Origin: Mariniphaga sp041687255
GTDB taxonomy: Bacteria > Bacteroidota > Bacteroidia > Bacteroidales > Prolixibacteraceae
Reading direction: 5' to 3'
Length of the DNA stretch: 64,000 nucleotides
Assembly (NCBI GenBank): GCA_041687255.1
Contig: JAWLCL010000004.1
Location: forward strand, 341,488 to 405,487
Positions 35,981 through 45,704 of this stretch are shown here, in pieces. The stretch's first letter is position 1; every line of letters begins with the position of its first letter. A model generated the notes under the pieces. The model was not told where the DNA came from. It did no database searches and worked only from the letters and a program-made list of their open reading frames with translations. The position numbers and the translations under genes are program-made.

Positions 35981-37204
35981 ATGGAAAAAGCAGTAGAACG
36001 ATTTATACGGTACGCTAAAGAGTATACAACTTCCAACCCGGAAAACGATAACACACCCAGTACAGAGGTACAGTTTGATTTTATGAGAAAACTGGAGGCC
36101 GAGCTGAAGGAAATTGGCCTTCATGAAGTGGAACTCGATGAAAATGGTTACCTGATGGCTACAATTCCTGCAAACAACGGAAACGATTCTCCGGTGGTGG
36201 GTTTTATTGCTCATGTTGATACCAGTCCCGATTTTGAAGGGAAAGGCGTGCGGCCACAGATTATTAAAAATTATGATGGAAATCCAATCCGGCTGAACGA
36301 CAGTGTTTCAATCGACCCCGCTGAATTTCCGGAAATCCTGCAGTACAAAGGGCAGGATATTATAACTGCATCGGGCGATACATTGCTGGGGGCCGACGAT
36401 AAAGCAGGGGTTGCTGAAATTGTTACGGCAGCTGAAATACTGTTAAACGATAAAGAACGCAAGCACGGAAAAATACGAATAGGCTTTACTCCTGATGAGG
36501 AGATTGGCCGGGGCGCCGATAAATTCGATGTGAAGAAATTCGGAGCCGATTTCGCCTATACCCTGGATGGAGGCCGGTTGGGAGAGCTGGAGTTTGAAAA
36601 CTTCAATGCTGCAGGTGCAAAGATCACGGTGCAGGGGCGCAGCGTGCATCCGGGGTTTGCAAAGGACAAGATGATAAATGCCGCGCTGGTGGCCCATAAA
36701 ATCATCGCCATGTTGCCTGCCGTGCAACGGCCTGAACATACCGATGGTTATGAAGGGTTCTTTCACCTTTTGTCGTTCCATGGAAATGTTGAGAAGGCGG
36801 AAATGCAGTACCTCATCCGTGACCATAACATGGAAAAGTTTATTGCAAAAAAAGAACTGCTTGAAAAAATAGTTCAGCTTGTTAACCGGGAGTACGGACA
36901 GGAGCTTGTAAAACTGGAGCTGAAGGACCAGTATTTCAATATGCGGGGGAAGATCGAGCCGGTGATGTATGTGGTGGATTTTGCACGTGAGGCAATGCTG
37001 AAGGCGGGCATCACCCCTGATGTAAAAGCAATACGCGGGGGAACTGATGGAGCGAGGCTTTCATTCGAAGGATTGCCTTGTCCAAATGTTTTTGCCGGGG
37101 GGCATAACTTTCACGGCCCTTATGAATTCATTCCCGTGAATTCAATACTGAAAGCGGTGGAGGTAATACTAAACATTGCGGAACTTACACAAAAAAAACA
37201 GTGA
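35981..37204 (+). CDS. pepT: Peptidase T (tripeptide aminopeptidase, M20B)
   Basis: 407 residues, the usual length. Zinc ligands and catalytic acids are present in FIAHVDTSPDFEG, LLGADDKAGVAE, FTPDEEIGRGAD and the C-terminal FAGGHNFHGPYEF. The dimerisation domain is between about residues 205 and 315. It cleaves the N-terminal residue from tripeptides in the cytoplasm. It reads directly into tilS with no gap and shares the promoter at 35911. Confidence 0.95.
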   Translation: MEKAVERFIRYAKEYTTSNPENDNTPSTEVQFDFMRKLEAELKEIGLHEVELDENGYLMATIPANNGNDSPVVGFIAHVDTSPDFEGKGVRPQIIKNYDGNPIRLNDSVSIDPAEFPEILQYKGQDIITASGDTLLGADDKAGVAEIVTAAEILLNDKERKHGKIRIGFTPDEEIGRGADKFDVKKFGADFAYTLDGGRLGELEFENFNAAGAKITVQGRSVHPGFAKDKMINAALVAHKIIAMLPAVQRPEHTDGYEGFFHLLSFHGNVEKAEMQYLIRDHNMEKFIAKKELLEKIVQLVNREYGQELVKLELKDQYFNMRGKIEPVMYVVDFAREAMLKAGITPDVKAIRGGTDGARLSFEGLPCPNVFAGGHNFHGPYEFIPVNSILKAVEVILNIAELTQKKQ

Positions 37205-38548
37205 ATGCTGGAACGTTTCAGGAATTTCATCCTAAGCAAAAATCTTTTTGAGCCCGGCCAAAAAATATTGCTGGCGGTAAGCGGAGGGATCGACAGCATG
37301 GTGATGTTGCATCTTTTCGAACGGTCGGAATTCGAGTACGGTGTGGTGCATTGCAATTTTCAGCTGCGGAATGCCGATTCGGATGCGGATGAACAATTTG
37401 TTGAGGAACAGGTGCTGAATCATGGCGTTCCTTTCTTTTCAACCCGTTTCGATACCGTTGAATATGCCCGCCTGAATGGTATTTCCATTGAAATGGCTGC
37501 ACGGGAGCTGAGGTACAGCTACTTTGAAGAGGTGAGGAGGGAAAATAATTTCGATTGTATTGCAACGGCTCATCACCGGGACGATTTGCTGGAAACATTT
37601 TTTCTTAATCTTTCACGCAAAACAGGTATTAAAGGCTTAACCGGCATCAAAGAGAAAACAGGATCTATCGTGCGTCCCTTGCTTTTTGCCGGTCGTACAG
37701 AAATTGAAAATTATGCACGGGAAAACTCATTAGAGAAGCGTGACGATGCTACCAACAGCGAGGTAGTGTACCAGCGTAATTTCATCCGCCACCGGGTATT
37801 ACCTGTGCTTACCGATTTAAATCCTGCTTTTAAAAACAACCTGTTCGAAACCATCGGTAATCTTCGTGAGGCAGAAGAGGTTTACACCTATTACCTCCAG
37901 GTCGAAAAACAGAAGGTTGTTTCCCTTCAGCAGAATAATCCTGTCATTGATATAGCGTTATTAACGGGCACACCTTTTCCTAAAATTCTGCTTTTCGAAC
38001 TCCTTTCGGAATACAATTTTCATCCGAAAGTGGCAGAGCAGGTTTTTCGCAGCCTTACAAGCGAATCGGGCAAAACCTTTTATGCGAAGAGCCACAGGTT
38101 GGTGAAGGATCGACGGCATCTGTTCATTACAGCCCTTCCCGCAGATGAAGAACGAATTTATTACATCGAAGAAGGGGATATGGAGCTTTTCGCACCGTTT
38201 GATTTAACTGTGCAGCGTTTAAATGTGGAAGATTTCCGTCTCGATACATCTCCTTTGGTAGCTTGTATCGATTCCGATACTGTTGAATTTCCGTTGCTCA
38301 TCAGGAAATGGAAGAAAGGCGATTATTTTCAGCCACTGGGAATGTCGGGGTTTAAGAAGCTCAGTGATTTTCTGATTGATGAGAAAGTTCCCCTACACCA
38401 AAAGGAGAATACCTGGCTGCTGTGCAGCGGTCAGAAAATTGTATGGGTATTGGGGCGCCGCATCGATAACCGGTTTAAAATAAGACCGTCAACTAAAGAA
38501 ATACTGAAGATCGAAATTACAGGCGATTCCTCCGGCATGGTTCAATGA
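37205..38548 (+). CDS. tilS: tRNA(Ile)-lysidine synthetase
   Basis: 447 residues. The PP-loop SGGIDS is at residues 26-31, followed by HCNFQLRNADSDADEQFV, the catalytic-loop segment TAHHRDDLLETFFLNLSRKTG, and KRDDATNSEVVYQRNFIRHR. The TilS C-terminal domain includes RKWKKGDYFQPLGMSGFKKL. It makes lysidine at the wobble position of tRNA-Ile(CAU). The ATG follows the pepT stop directly, so the two form an operon. Confidence 0.94.
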   Translation: MLERFRNFILSKNLFEPGQKILLAVSGGIDSMVMLHLFERSEFEYGVVHCNFQLRNADSDADEQFVEEQVLNHGVPFFSTRFDTVEYARLNGISIEMAARELRYSYFEEVRRENNFDCIATAHHRDDLLETFFLNLSRKTGIKGLTGIKEKTGSIVRPLLFAGRTEIENYARENSLEKRDDATNSEVVYQRNFIRHRVLPVLTDLNPAFKNNLFETIGNLREAEEVYTYYLQVEKQKVVSLQQNNPVIDIALLTGTPFPKILLFELLSEYNFHPKVAEQVFRSLTSESGKTFYAKSHRLVKDRRHLFITALPADEERIYYIEEGDMELFAPFDLTVQRLNVEDFRLDTSPLVACIDSDTVEFPLLIRKWKKGDYFQPLGMSGFKKLSDFLIDEKVPLHQKENTWLLCSGQKIVWVLGRRIDNRFKIRPSTKEILKIEITGDSSGMVQ

Positions 38549-38713
38549 ACTCTGTTGTGGAAAATTTCAGGTTGGCCGGATAAATATTTTGATAAAAACC
38601 TAAAAGGTCGTTTTTTTTATTAAGAAGCCCTAAAAAATTGAGCGGGAGTAAACTTTCATCCGACTTTTTGGTTTCTAGAAATGAGGATTGGGAATATTAA
38701 AGTCATTTATTAA

Positions 38714-39520
38714 ATGAAAGTCCGTTTTTCTATATTTTTTATGCTCCTGTTGGTAGTATATTCGTTTTATACCAATGGGCAGGATGTGATTAATCCGGCA
38801 GGTTCACCCGATGATATTGAAATTGGAGTTGTTGAACATCTTGATGAATTTTTACCGGAAGATATTTTACTTGTTAATGAGCAGGGCGATACGGTTTTAC
38901 TGACCAATGTAATAGATAAACCCACGGTACTGAATTTTGTTTACTACCGTTGCCCGGGTATCTGTAGCCCATTAATGGAAGCTGTCGCCGGAGTGATGGA
39001 CAAATCGGAACTGGTGCCCGGAGAGGATTACCAGGTGCTCACAATAAGCTTTGACCCAAGCGAAACAATTGATTTGGGAATTCGTAAAAAGAACAATTAC
39101 CTGGGGTTGTTGTCGGAACAAAAAGCGGAACAAGCCAAAGAAGGCTGGAAGTTTTTTGTAAGCGACAGCGCCAGTATAGCCCGCGTTACCAATGCCACAG
39201 GGTTTAAGTACAAAAGGACGGGAAACGATTTTTTGCATGCCGCTTCACTTGTTGTAGTCAGCGACCAGGGGAAAATTACCCGCTATCTGAACGGAATGTA
39301 CTTTCTTCCCTTTGAATGGAAAATGGCTATAGTGGAAGCATCGAAGGGCAAATCGGGGGCTACCCTGAACAAGGTTTTAAATTTCTGTTTTACATACGAC
39401 CCGGTAGGGCAGGAGTATGTGCTGAATATTACAAAGCTTGGGGGTATAATTATTATGTTTTTTGCAACCGTTTTATTGCTGTTTTTAGTGTTTAAACCAA
39501 AAAGTAGAAGCAAAATCTAA
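38714..39520 (+). CDS. SCO1/SenC copper chaperone for cytochrome oxidase
   Basis: 268 residues with a signal peptide ending YTNGQ and a C-terminal hydrophobic anchor (about residues 240-262). Copper ligands are seen: YYRCPGICSPLM (CxxxC) and the His of NDFLHAASLVV. The protein belongs to the thioredoxin-like SCO family and delivers copper to the CuA site of subunit II. First gene of the oxidase operon, 9 bp before subunit I. Confidence 0.92.
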   Translation: MKVRFSIFFMLLLVVYSFYTNGQDVINPAGSPDDIEIGVVEHLDEFLPEDILLVNEQGDTVLLTNVIDKPTVLNFVYYRCPGICSPLMEAVAGVMDKSELVPGEDYQVLTISFDPSETIDLGIRKKNNYLGLLSEQKAEQAKEGWKFFVSDSASIARVTNATGFKYKRTGNDFLHAASLVVVSDQGKITRYLNGMYFLPFEWKMAIVEASKGKSGATLNKVLNFCFTYDPVGQEYVLNITKLGGIIIMFFATVLLLFLVFKPKSRSKI

Positions 39521-39529
39521 ACATCTCAT

Positions 39530-41143
39530 ATGAATTCAACAAGAATTGAAAACGAAGCAAACTACCTGAAGTATAAGGGAAGGTATCGAGGTTTGCTTGG
39601 GTGGATTTTTTCCACCGACCATAAACGCATAGGGCTGCTTTACCTGTATTCCATGGCTGTCATGTTCCTGATTGGCGCCGGCTTAGGTCTTGCCATGCGT
39701 TTTGAGTTGCTTGCTCCGGGCAAAACAGTTATGGATGCGCAGGCTTATAATGCCACATTTACCCTACACGGTGTTATCATGATTTTCATGGTCGTAATAC
39801 CGGGATTGCCGGCAGTGTTCGGTAATTTCTTTTTACCCCTGATGATAGGGGCCAGGGATGTGGCATTTCCCCGTCTGAACCTTTTGTCGTGGTGGTTTTT
39901 TATTATCGGGATATTTATGGTTATTTCAGCCTTGCTTTTTGGTCCCGGAACACCTGATACGGGTTGGACATTTTATGCCCCATACAGTTTCCGGACTGGA
40001 ACCAATATGCTGCCTGCCATTTTCGGAGCGTTTGTGCTGGGATTTTCTTCCATACTTACAGGATTGAATTTTCTGGTTACCATTCACCGTATGAGATGCC
40101 CGGGCATGAAGTGGACTAAAATGCCCTTGTTTGTCTGGACATTATACGGTACGGCCTGGATACAGCTTCTGGCTACACCTGTGGTAGGGATTACTTTGGT
40201 TCTGGTGGCTTTGGAACGGTTGTTTGCCGTTGGTATTTTCGACCCTGCACTGGGAGGCGACCCTATCCTTTACCAGCATTTGTTCTGGATTTATTCTCAC
40301 CCGGCTGTGTATGTTATGATACTTCCTGCATTGGGAGTCATTTCAGAAATTATTCCTACTTTCTCACAAAAACATATATTTGGTTATAAAGCCATCATAG
40401 GTTCCACAATGGCCATAGCATTTGTTGGTTACCTGGTATGGGGGCACCACATGTTTACAGCAGGTATGAGCGGTACGGCACAATATTATTTCTCGCTTCT
40501 TACCTTTCTGGTAGCGGTCCCCAGTGCTATTAAGGTTTTTAACTGGCTGTCAACCATGTATAAAGGGTCCATTAACATACAAACACCATTCCTGTGGGCA
40601 CTGGGGTTTATTTTTGTATTTATGATTGGAGGATTGAGCGGGTTAGTTTTGGGAGCTCTTGCCGCTAATGTTCATGTGCATGATACGGCCTTTGTTGTTG
40701 CTCACTTCCATTATATTGTGTTTGGGGGTACAGGTTTTGCATTTTTAGGTGCTATTCATTACTGGTTTCCGAAAATATATGGCCGCATGTACGATAAATC
40801 ATGGGCAAACATTGGCTGGGTAGTTTTTTTCATAGGTTTTTTAACGCTTTATACTCCTATGTTTTACCTTGGGCTGATGGGGCAACCGCGCAGGTATTAC
40901 GATTATCTCGAAGAATTTCATGGTGGAAATATTCTGGCAACATTGGGGTCGTGGATTTTGGCAACTGGTATTATTATAATATTTGCCAATTTAATACGAT
41001 CTGCCAGCCGTGGAGAAAAAGCAAGTATGAACCCCTGGCACAGCAAAACTATGGAATGGATCGTTCCTTCACCGCCTCCACTTGAAAATTTTGATGAGAT
41101 TCCGGTGCTTGAGGAGAACGACGGACCCTATAACTATAAATAA
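39530..41143 (+). CDS. ctaD: Cytochrome c oxidase subunit I (A2-type haem-copper oxidase)
   Basis: 537 residues with 12 membrane spans. Haem and CuB ligands: His in FTLHGVIM, the His-Tyr pair in YSHPAVYV (His257, Tyr261), WGHHMF for CuB, and VVAHFHYIVFG for haem a3 and a. The Y255-S256-H257-P258 segment replaces the Glu of A1 enzymes, which places it in the A2 subfamily, as in the caa3 oxidase of Rhodothermus marinus. It reduces oxygen and pumps protons with subunits II-IV. Confidence 0.95.
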   Translation: MNSTRIENEANYLKYKGRYRGLLGWIFSTDHKRIGLLYLYSMAVMFLIGAGLGLAMRFELLAPGKTVMDAQAYNATFTLHGVIMIFMVVIPGLPAVFGNFFLPLMIGARDVAFPRLNLLSWWFFIIGIFMVISALLFGPGTPDTGWTFYAPYSFRTGTNMLPAIFGAFVLGFSSILTGLNFLVTIHRMRCPGMKWTKMPLFVWTLYGTAWIQLLATPVVGITLVLVALERLFAVGIFDPALGGDPILYQHLFWIYSHPAVYVMILPALGVISEIIPTFSQKHIFGYKAIIGSTMAIAFVGYLVWGHHMFTAGMSGTAQYYFSLLTFLVAVPSAIKVFNWLSTMYKGSINIQTPFLWALGFIFVFMIGGLSGLVLGALAANVHVHDTAFVVAHFHYIVFGGTGFAFLGAIHYWFPKIYGRMYDKSWANIGWVVFFIGFLTLYTPMFYLGLMGQPRRYYDYLEEFHGGNILATLGSWILATGIIIIFANLIRSASRGEKASMNPWHSKTMEWIVPSPPPLENFDEIPVLEENDGPYNYK

Positions 41144-41154
41144 GGATTTAACCT

Positions 41155-41775
41155 ATGGAACAGGCTAAACAAATCACTCACGAACATTATGATCCGGAAG
41201 CATCGAAAATAGGCATGTGGCTTTTTATATTTACTGAATTGCTGCTATTTGGAATTCTGTTCATTATATATGCCGTTTACAGATACATGAATCACGGCGC
41301 CTTCGAAATGGCAGCTGAAGAGTTGGATCCATTTGTGGGGGCTGTCAATACTATCATACTGCTGATAAGCAGTATGACCATTGCCATGTCGACAACAGCC
41401 CTTCAAAAGGGGAACCGTAAATTTACGTTGTTACTCTGCGGAATCACATTAGTGCTGGGGCTGGTTTTCCTTGTTAATAAATACTTTGAGTGGGGAGGTA
41501 AATTTGACCACGGCATATTTCCGGGGTCCGGATACCTGGTTGAAAACTTCAGCCAGGGTGAAATTCTCTTCTTCGGCCTGTACTTTATTATGACAGGGCT
41601 GCACGCCCTCCATATTATTATAGGGTTGATACTAATTGCTGTTGTAATGTGGAGAATAAATTTTGGGAAAGTGCATGCCGAACGGCCGGTACTGCTTGAA
41701 AATACAGGTCTGTACTGGCACCTCGTCGATATAATCTGGATATTTCTCTTCCCATTGTTTTACCTGATTATTTAA
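41155..41775 (+). CDS. ctaE: Cytochrome c oxidase subunit III
   Basis: 206 residues with five membrane segments. Signature features are IGMWLFIFTELLLFG near the N-terminus, GEILFFGLYFIMTGLHALHI, and the final NTGLYWHLVDIIWIFLFP. It supports oxygen delivery and stability of subunit I. Eleven bases separate it from ctaD, so they are co-translated. Confidence 0.93.
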   Translation: MEQAKQITHEHYDPEASKIGMWLFIFTELLLFGILFIIYAVYRYMNHGAFEMAAEELDPFVGAVNTIILLISSMTIAMSTTALQKGNRKFTLLLCGITLVLGLVFLVNKYFEWGGKFDHGIFPGSGYLVENFSQGEILFFGLYFIMTGLHALHIIIGLILIAVVMWRINFGKVHAERPVLLENTGLYWHLVDIIWIFLFPLFYLII

Positions 41776-41786
41776 AGCTATAACAT

Positions 41787-42071
41787 ATGTCAACTAAAAA
41801 AAACCATGTTGTTCCTTACAAAACTTATGTTTTTGTTTTATTGGGGCTTATTGCTTTAACTTTTCTCTCTATTGGCATTACAGAAATTGAACTGGGTAGC
41901 CTGGCGGTTGCCGGTGCCCTGACTTTTGCCATTGTAAAATCTTTCCTGGTGTTAACCTGGTTTATGCACCTGAAGTATGATGAGCCTTATATAATAGTTT
42001 GGGTAATTTTTGTTTTTGCGATTTTGATTGTAACTGTTGTTGTAACTTTTCTCGATTATATATACAGATAA
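41787..42071 (+). CDS. ctaF: Cytochrome oxidase subunit IV
   Basis: 94 residues with three membrane segments (about residues 11-28, 36-58, 66-90). ALTFAIVKSFLVLTWFMHL matches the bacterial subunit IV (CyoD/CtaF-like) signature. Assembly or stability role. It sits 11 bp after ctaE and 6 bp before ctaC. Confidence 0.88.
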   Translation: MSTKKNHVVPYKTYVFVLLGLIALTFLSIGITEIELGSLAVAGALTFAIVKSFLVLTWFMHLKYDEPYIIVWVIFVFAILIVTVVVTFLDYIYR

Positions 42072-42077
42072 TAAACC

Positions 42078-43019
42078 ATGTACAGTTCTGAAATAACACA
42101 GGCTTCGAATTTTGTTAAGGGAGTGGATACCGCTTTCCTGGTGATCCTTGGTATTTCATTCTTTTTTCTGATAGGCATTACCATTATGATGCTGGTTTTT
42201 GTTTACAAGTATAACCGTAAGCGAAACCCGAAAGCAACCCAGATAGAGGGGAATGTAAAATTGGAAGCAGTTTGGATAGTTATACCATTGTTAATAACCC
42301 TTGTGATGTTCTACTATGGATGGGCCGGATGGAAACCGATGACAAATGTGCCGGATGATGCTATGGAGGTCACTGTATATGGCCGTATGTGGAACTTTAT
42401 GTTTGAATATGAGAACGGAAAGATGGTCGATACGTTATACCTTCCCATAAACCAGCCTGTTAAACTTAACCTGGTTGCAATGGATGTTCTTCATAGCTTA
42501 TATATTCCTGCTTTCAGGGTAAAGCAGGATATGGTTCCGGGTAAGAAGAATAATTTTATGTGGTTTGAACCTCAAAGAGAGGGGACCTATGAATTGTATT
42601 GCGCAGAATATTGTGGTCTGGAACATTCCTATATGTACTCGTATGTGAAAGTTATGGAAGACAGTGCTTTCCAGTCGTGGGTAGCAGATACCACGCTTGT
42701 TACCCAGGAAGTGGAATCGGCAACAGCAACCGGCAGGCGTATCATGCAAAATATAGGGTGTTTTGCCTGCCATTCAGTTGACGGATCAAAACTTGTAGGC
42801 CCTACATTTTCCGGATTATGGAATTCTGAAAGGACCGTAGTTACAGGAGGCTCTACCCGTCAGGTGGTTGCAGATGAGGAATACATTCACCGGTCGATTT
42901 TTGATCCAAATGCCGACATCGTTGAGGGTTTTGGACGAGGGCTGATGCTATCTTATGAGGGGATGCTTTCGGAGGAGGATGTCAATAGTATAATCGAGTA
43001 CCTAAAAACATTGAATTAA
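42078..43019 (+). CDS. ctaC: Cytochrome c oxidase subunit II fused to cytochrome c (caa3)
   Basis: 313 residues: two N-terminal membrane spans, a cupredoxin domain with CuA ligands (His in VLHSLYIP, CAEYCGLEHSYM) and a C-terminal cytochrome c domain with haem motif CFACH and a distal Met in GLMLSYEGM. No lipobox is seen. The fusion makes the complex a caa3 oxidase that accepts electrons from an external cytochrome c or complex. Unusually it is the fifth gene, after subunits I, III and IV. Confidence 0.94.
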   Translation: MYSSEITQASNFVKGVDTAFLVILGISFFFLIGITIMMLVFVYKYNRKRNPKATQIEGNVKLEAVWIVIPLLITLVMFYYGWAGWKPMTNVPDDAMEVTVYGRMWNFMFEYENGKMVDTLYLPINQPVKLNLVAMDVLHSLYIPAFRVKQDMVPGKKNNFMWFEPQREGTYELYCAEYCGLEHSYMYSYVKVMEDSAFQSWVADTTLVTQEVESATATGRRIMQNIGCFACHSVDGSKLVGPTFSGLWNSERTVVTGGSTRQVVADEEYIHRSIFDPNADIVEGFGRGLMLSYEGMLSEEDVNSIIEYLKTLN

Positions 43020-43025
43020 TACAGT

Positions 43026-43883
43026 TTGAAAGTTTTTTTCAAAACTATTGCAGAACTGGGCAAGGTGCGCATTTCACTTCCTGTTGCTTTGTCTGCTTTG
43101 GCCGGTTACACCTTGTTTTCCGGAACCATCGATATGCAAGGGCTTTTTATGACCCTTGGCGTGTTTTTAATGTCGTGCGGATCGGGAGCCTTAAATCACT
43201 GGCAGGAACGAAAAACCGATGCCATGATGCCACGGACCCGTAACCGACCTATTCCTTCAGGCAGGATTTCTTCCCTGCAGGGTTTTCTGATTACAGCAGG
43301 ATATCTTATTACAGGTTCAGTTGTTTTATTAGCCACAAATCCAGTTATCGCTTTAATGCTGAGTTGGGCGACATTGTTTTTTTATAACCTGGTGTATACC
43401 CCATTGAAAAAAGAAACAGCTTTTGCTGTTATACCCGGATCGATGGTGGGGGCTTTGCCCCCGGTTATTGGCTGGACAGCTGCCGGCGGATCTGTTGGTT
43501 CGCAGATTATTCTTATTGTGGCTGCCTTTTTTTTTATAGGTCAGATTCCCCATTTCTGGCTCCTGTTACTGCTGTTCGGCGACCAGTATAAACTTGCAGG
43601 AATGCCCAGCCTTACCGATATCTTTACAGATACACAAATTAAACGGGTAACTTATGCCTGGATACTCACTACAGTTGCCTCTGCATTCCTGGTTTTCCTG
43701 TTTGTGATGCAAAACCGGGTGCTGATGTTTCTGCTGCTGGGTTATATCATTTATGTGCTGGTAACACTGACGCATTCTGTTTTTTTCAAAAAAGAGTTCC
43801 GGGTGCTTCCTGCTTTTTACAAGCTTAATTTTCTGTACCTGTTTATGATGTTCTTCCTTATTGCCGACGGATTGCTTCGCTGA
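43026..43883 (+). CDS. ctaB: Protohaem IX farnesyltransferase (haem O synthase)
   Basis: 285 residues with about eight membrane spans. The UbiA-type signature N-x-W-Q-E-R-K-x-D-x-M-M-P-R-T at residues about 58-72 is intact (NHWQERKTDAMMPRTRNRPI), as is the second loop around DQYKLAGMPSLTDIF. The start is a TTG at 43026: the alignment of the N-terminus needs it, and the next ATG is 37 codons in. It makes haem O for the oxidase upstream. Last gene of the operon. Confidence 0.9.
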   Translation: MKVFFKTIAELGKVRISLPVALSALAGYTLFSGTIDMQGLFMTLGVFLMSCGSGALNHWQERKTDAMMPRTRNRPIPSGRISSLQGFLITAGYLITGSVVLLATNPVIALMLSWATLFFYNLVYTPLKKETAFAVIPGSMVGALPPVIGWTAAGGSVGSQIILIVAAFFFIGQIPHFWLLLLLFGDQYKLAGMPSLTDIFTDTQIKRVTYAWILTTVASAFLVFLFVMQNRVLMFLLLGYIIYVLVTLTHSVFFKKEFRVLPAFYKLNFLYLFMMFFLIADGLLR

Positions 43884-43973
43884 GGCAGGTTCTGTTTTTC
43901 CGGTTGTAAAAAGAGAACAGCTTTCCGAGGATAATTAAACTGTAAAAAACGTTTAAGCTTTATTTCATAAGCT

Positions 43974-44927
43974 TTATTTGGAAAGCAAGTTTTGCTTACC
44001 TGACATTTTTTCTTCGCTATTCATAAGATCAAATAATACTCCCTCTCTTAACGCAAAATCGGTCTGTATAATCCGGGTGATCCCCGCCTGCTTAATAAGC
44101 TGTTCGATAAGCACTATGGCAGGTACTATGAGATCGACCCTCACATTGTCCATGCCTTTGATTTCAAGTCGTTGTTTGTGGGTGGAATTTACCAGCATGG
44201 TATGAACCCGGTGAAATTCTTTAAGCGGAATTTCCTTTTGCTGCCGTTGTATTTTTCCCGGCTCTGTTTGATCGATGATATCGGCAATGGTGTCAAATGA
44301 ACCGGAGCACCCGATAAGGGTATTTACTGCGTTATTTTTGCATTGCTGAATAGCAGCCTGGTGCCGGGCAGAGAAAAAGTTTTGAAGGATCTGAATCTCT
44401 CTTTGTTTCAGGGGATCGGAAAGAACAAACTGGTTAATTATACGTGCCATTCCGGTGGGTTGGCTTTCCTTCCAGAACATTTCCCTGTTATGTGCAAGTA
44501 TGATTTCGTTACTTCCTCCTCCAATGTCCAGAATCATCGACTTTTCCTCCAGGTTATTCATTGCAAGCAATACTCCCTTAAAGATGAGTTCGGCCTCCTT
44601 GTCACCTGTGACAGCCTCTACCGGGCAATTCATCTTTTTACTGACTGCCTGTAAAAATGCTTCTTTATTATTTGCTTCACGTACAGCTGATGTGGTGATT
44701 ATCCGAACTTCATCGACCCCCATTGAATCAATTATTTTCTGTTGTTCTTCCAAAGCTGCCAGAACTCTTGCTATTGCTTCATCGCTGATCAGATTATCAC
44801 GGATTTTTATATCGCCCAGCTTAACCAGCTGTTTGCTTTGGTGCAGAAGTTTAAAATCAGTTGCCGTATAGTTGGCTATCAGTAAATTGCAGGTGTTTGT
44901 TCCCAGATCAATTATTGCAGTTTTCAT
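43974..44927 (-). CDS. Ppx/GppA-family exopolyphosphatase
   Basis: The start is set at MKTAIIDLGTNTCNLL (44925-44927); an upstream ATG would add 13 residues. The actin-like fold motifs are IDLGTNTCNLLIA, SAVREANN, ILDIGGGSNEII and IGCSGSFDTIADI. About 317 residues, i.e. the short form without the C-terminal HD domain. It hydrolyses polyphosphate or pppGpp. It lies 7 bp after the stop of the gene at 44935 on the same strand, so they form an operon. Confidence 0.9.
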   Translation of the reverse strand: MKTAIIDLGTNTCNLLIANYTATDFKLLHQSKQLVKLGDIKIRDNLISDEAIARVLAALEEQQKIIDSMGVDEVRIITTSAVREANNKEAFLQAVSKKMNCPVEAVTGDKEAELIFKGVLLAMNNLEEKSMILDIGGGSNEIILAHNREMFWKESQPTGMARIINQFVLSDPLKQREIQILQNFFSARHQAAIQQCKNNAVNTLIGCSGSFDTIADIIDQTEPGKIQRQQKEIPLKEFHRVHTMLVNSTHKQRLEIKGMDNVRVDLIVPAIVLIEQLIKQAGITRIIQTDFALREGVLFDLMNSEEKMSGKQNLLSK

Positions 44928-44934
44928 TTTTTTC

Positions 44935-45606
44935 TTACCTAATATGATACAAAACGCCAAAATCAAAAGGAGTCCAGACTGCCGTTCTGACTTCTGCCTC
45001 CTTTAGTGCCCGGTTTACCCATACGTTACATGTTTTAAACATTGAGAAGCTGCCTTTTGCTTCAAAGAATGAATCAAACCGGTTATACCCTTCGAAATCC
45101 ATTTTCATCAGCTTCCCGTTTTCATCTTTGTCGAATGAGTTATAAATGTAATCAATCAAGGTCGCTAATTGTTCGTCACAAAGTGGTAACATTTTCCAGG
45201 AATCAATTTTTAAGGGATAAAAAGTAACGTGCATGGCGGTGCTGCTTTTAAGGAACAGCGCCTTAATTGCTACAGGAAATGTCAGGTCTGACCATTCAGG
45301 AGTTTTGATGTAAAAATTGCGGTCGCCCCAGCCAAAGGCAACATACTGTGTACGGGGTAATACCCCGAGCTGATTTTGGAACGTTGGATTAAGGTAGCCG
45401 GCAGGAAGTATTATGTCGACATGAACACCATTTGTATTTAGATATACCTGGTTTTGGGGCTTGCAATCATTATCAGTGGGATGAGTTGGAAGAAATGAAA
45501 AAAGAGTTGCAAAGGCGAAGTATAGTATAACTGCAGAGAGCAGCGTCAGGAGTATGCCCCTAAGCATGTGCCATGTTTTTCGGAGTATGGTATAAACTGA
45601 TGCCAT
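44935..45606 (-). CDS. TIGR02117/DUF2459-family protein
   Basis: 223 residues with an N-terminal membrane anchor (about residues 12-38). Conserved elements are NTNGVHVDIILP, YVAFGWGDRNFYIKTPEW, HVTFYPL and TCNVWVNRALKEA. Members occur widely in proteobacteria and Bacteroidota and are thought to be periplasmic and of unknown function. Probably co-transcribed with the exopolyphosphatase gene. Confidence 0.8.
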   Translation of the reverse strand: MASVYTILRKTWHMLRGILLTLLSAVILYFAFATLFSFLPTHPTDNDCKPQNQVYLNTNGVHVDIILPAGYLNPTFQNQLGVLPRTQYVAFGWGDRNFYIKTPEWSDLTFPVAIKALFLKSSTAMHVTFYPLKIDSWKMLPLCDEQLATLIDYIYNSFDKDENGKLMKMDFEGYNRFDSFFEAKGSFSMFKTCNVWVNRALKEAEVRTAVWTPFDFGVLYHIR

Positions 45607-45704
45607 TTAATAAAGATAAAAAGAAAAACGGGAACATGCTTTCAGCCTTGTTCCCGATAATTCTTATCACTGGAGATAAGTTGCATCTGTTCTCCGGTAC
45701 ACAA

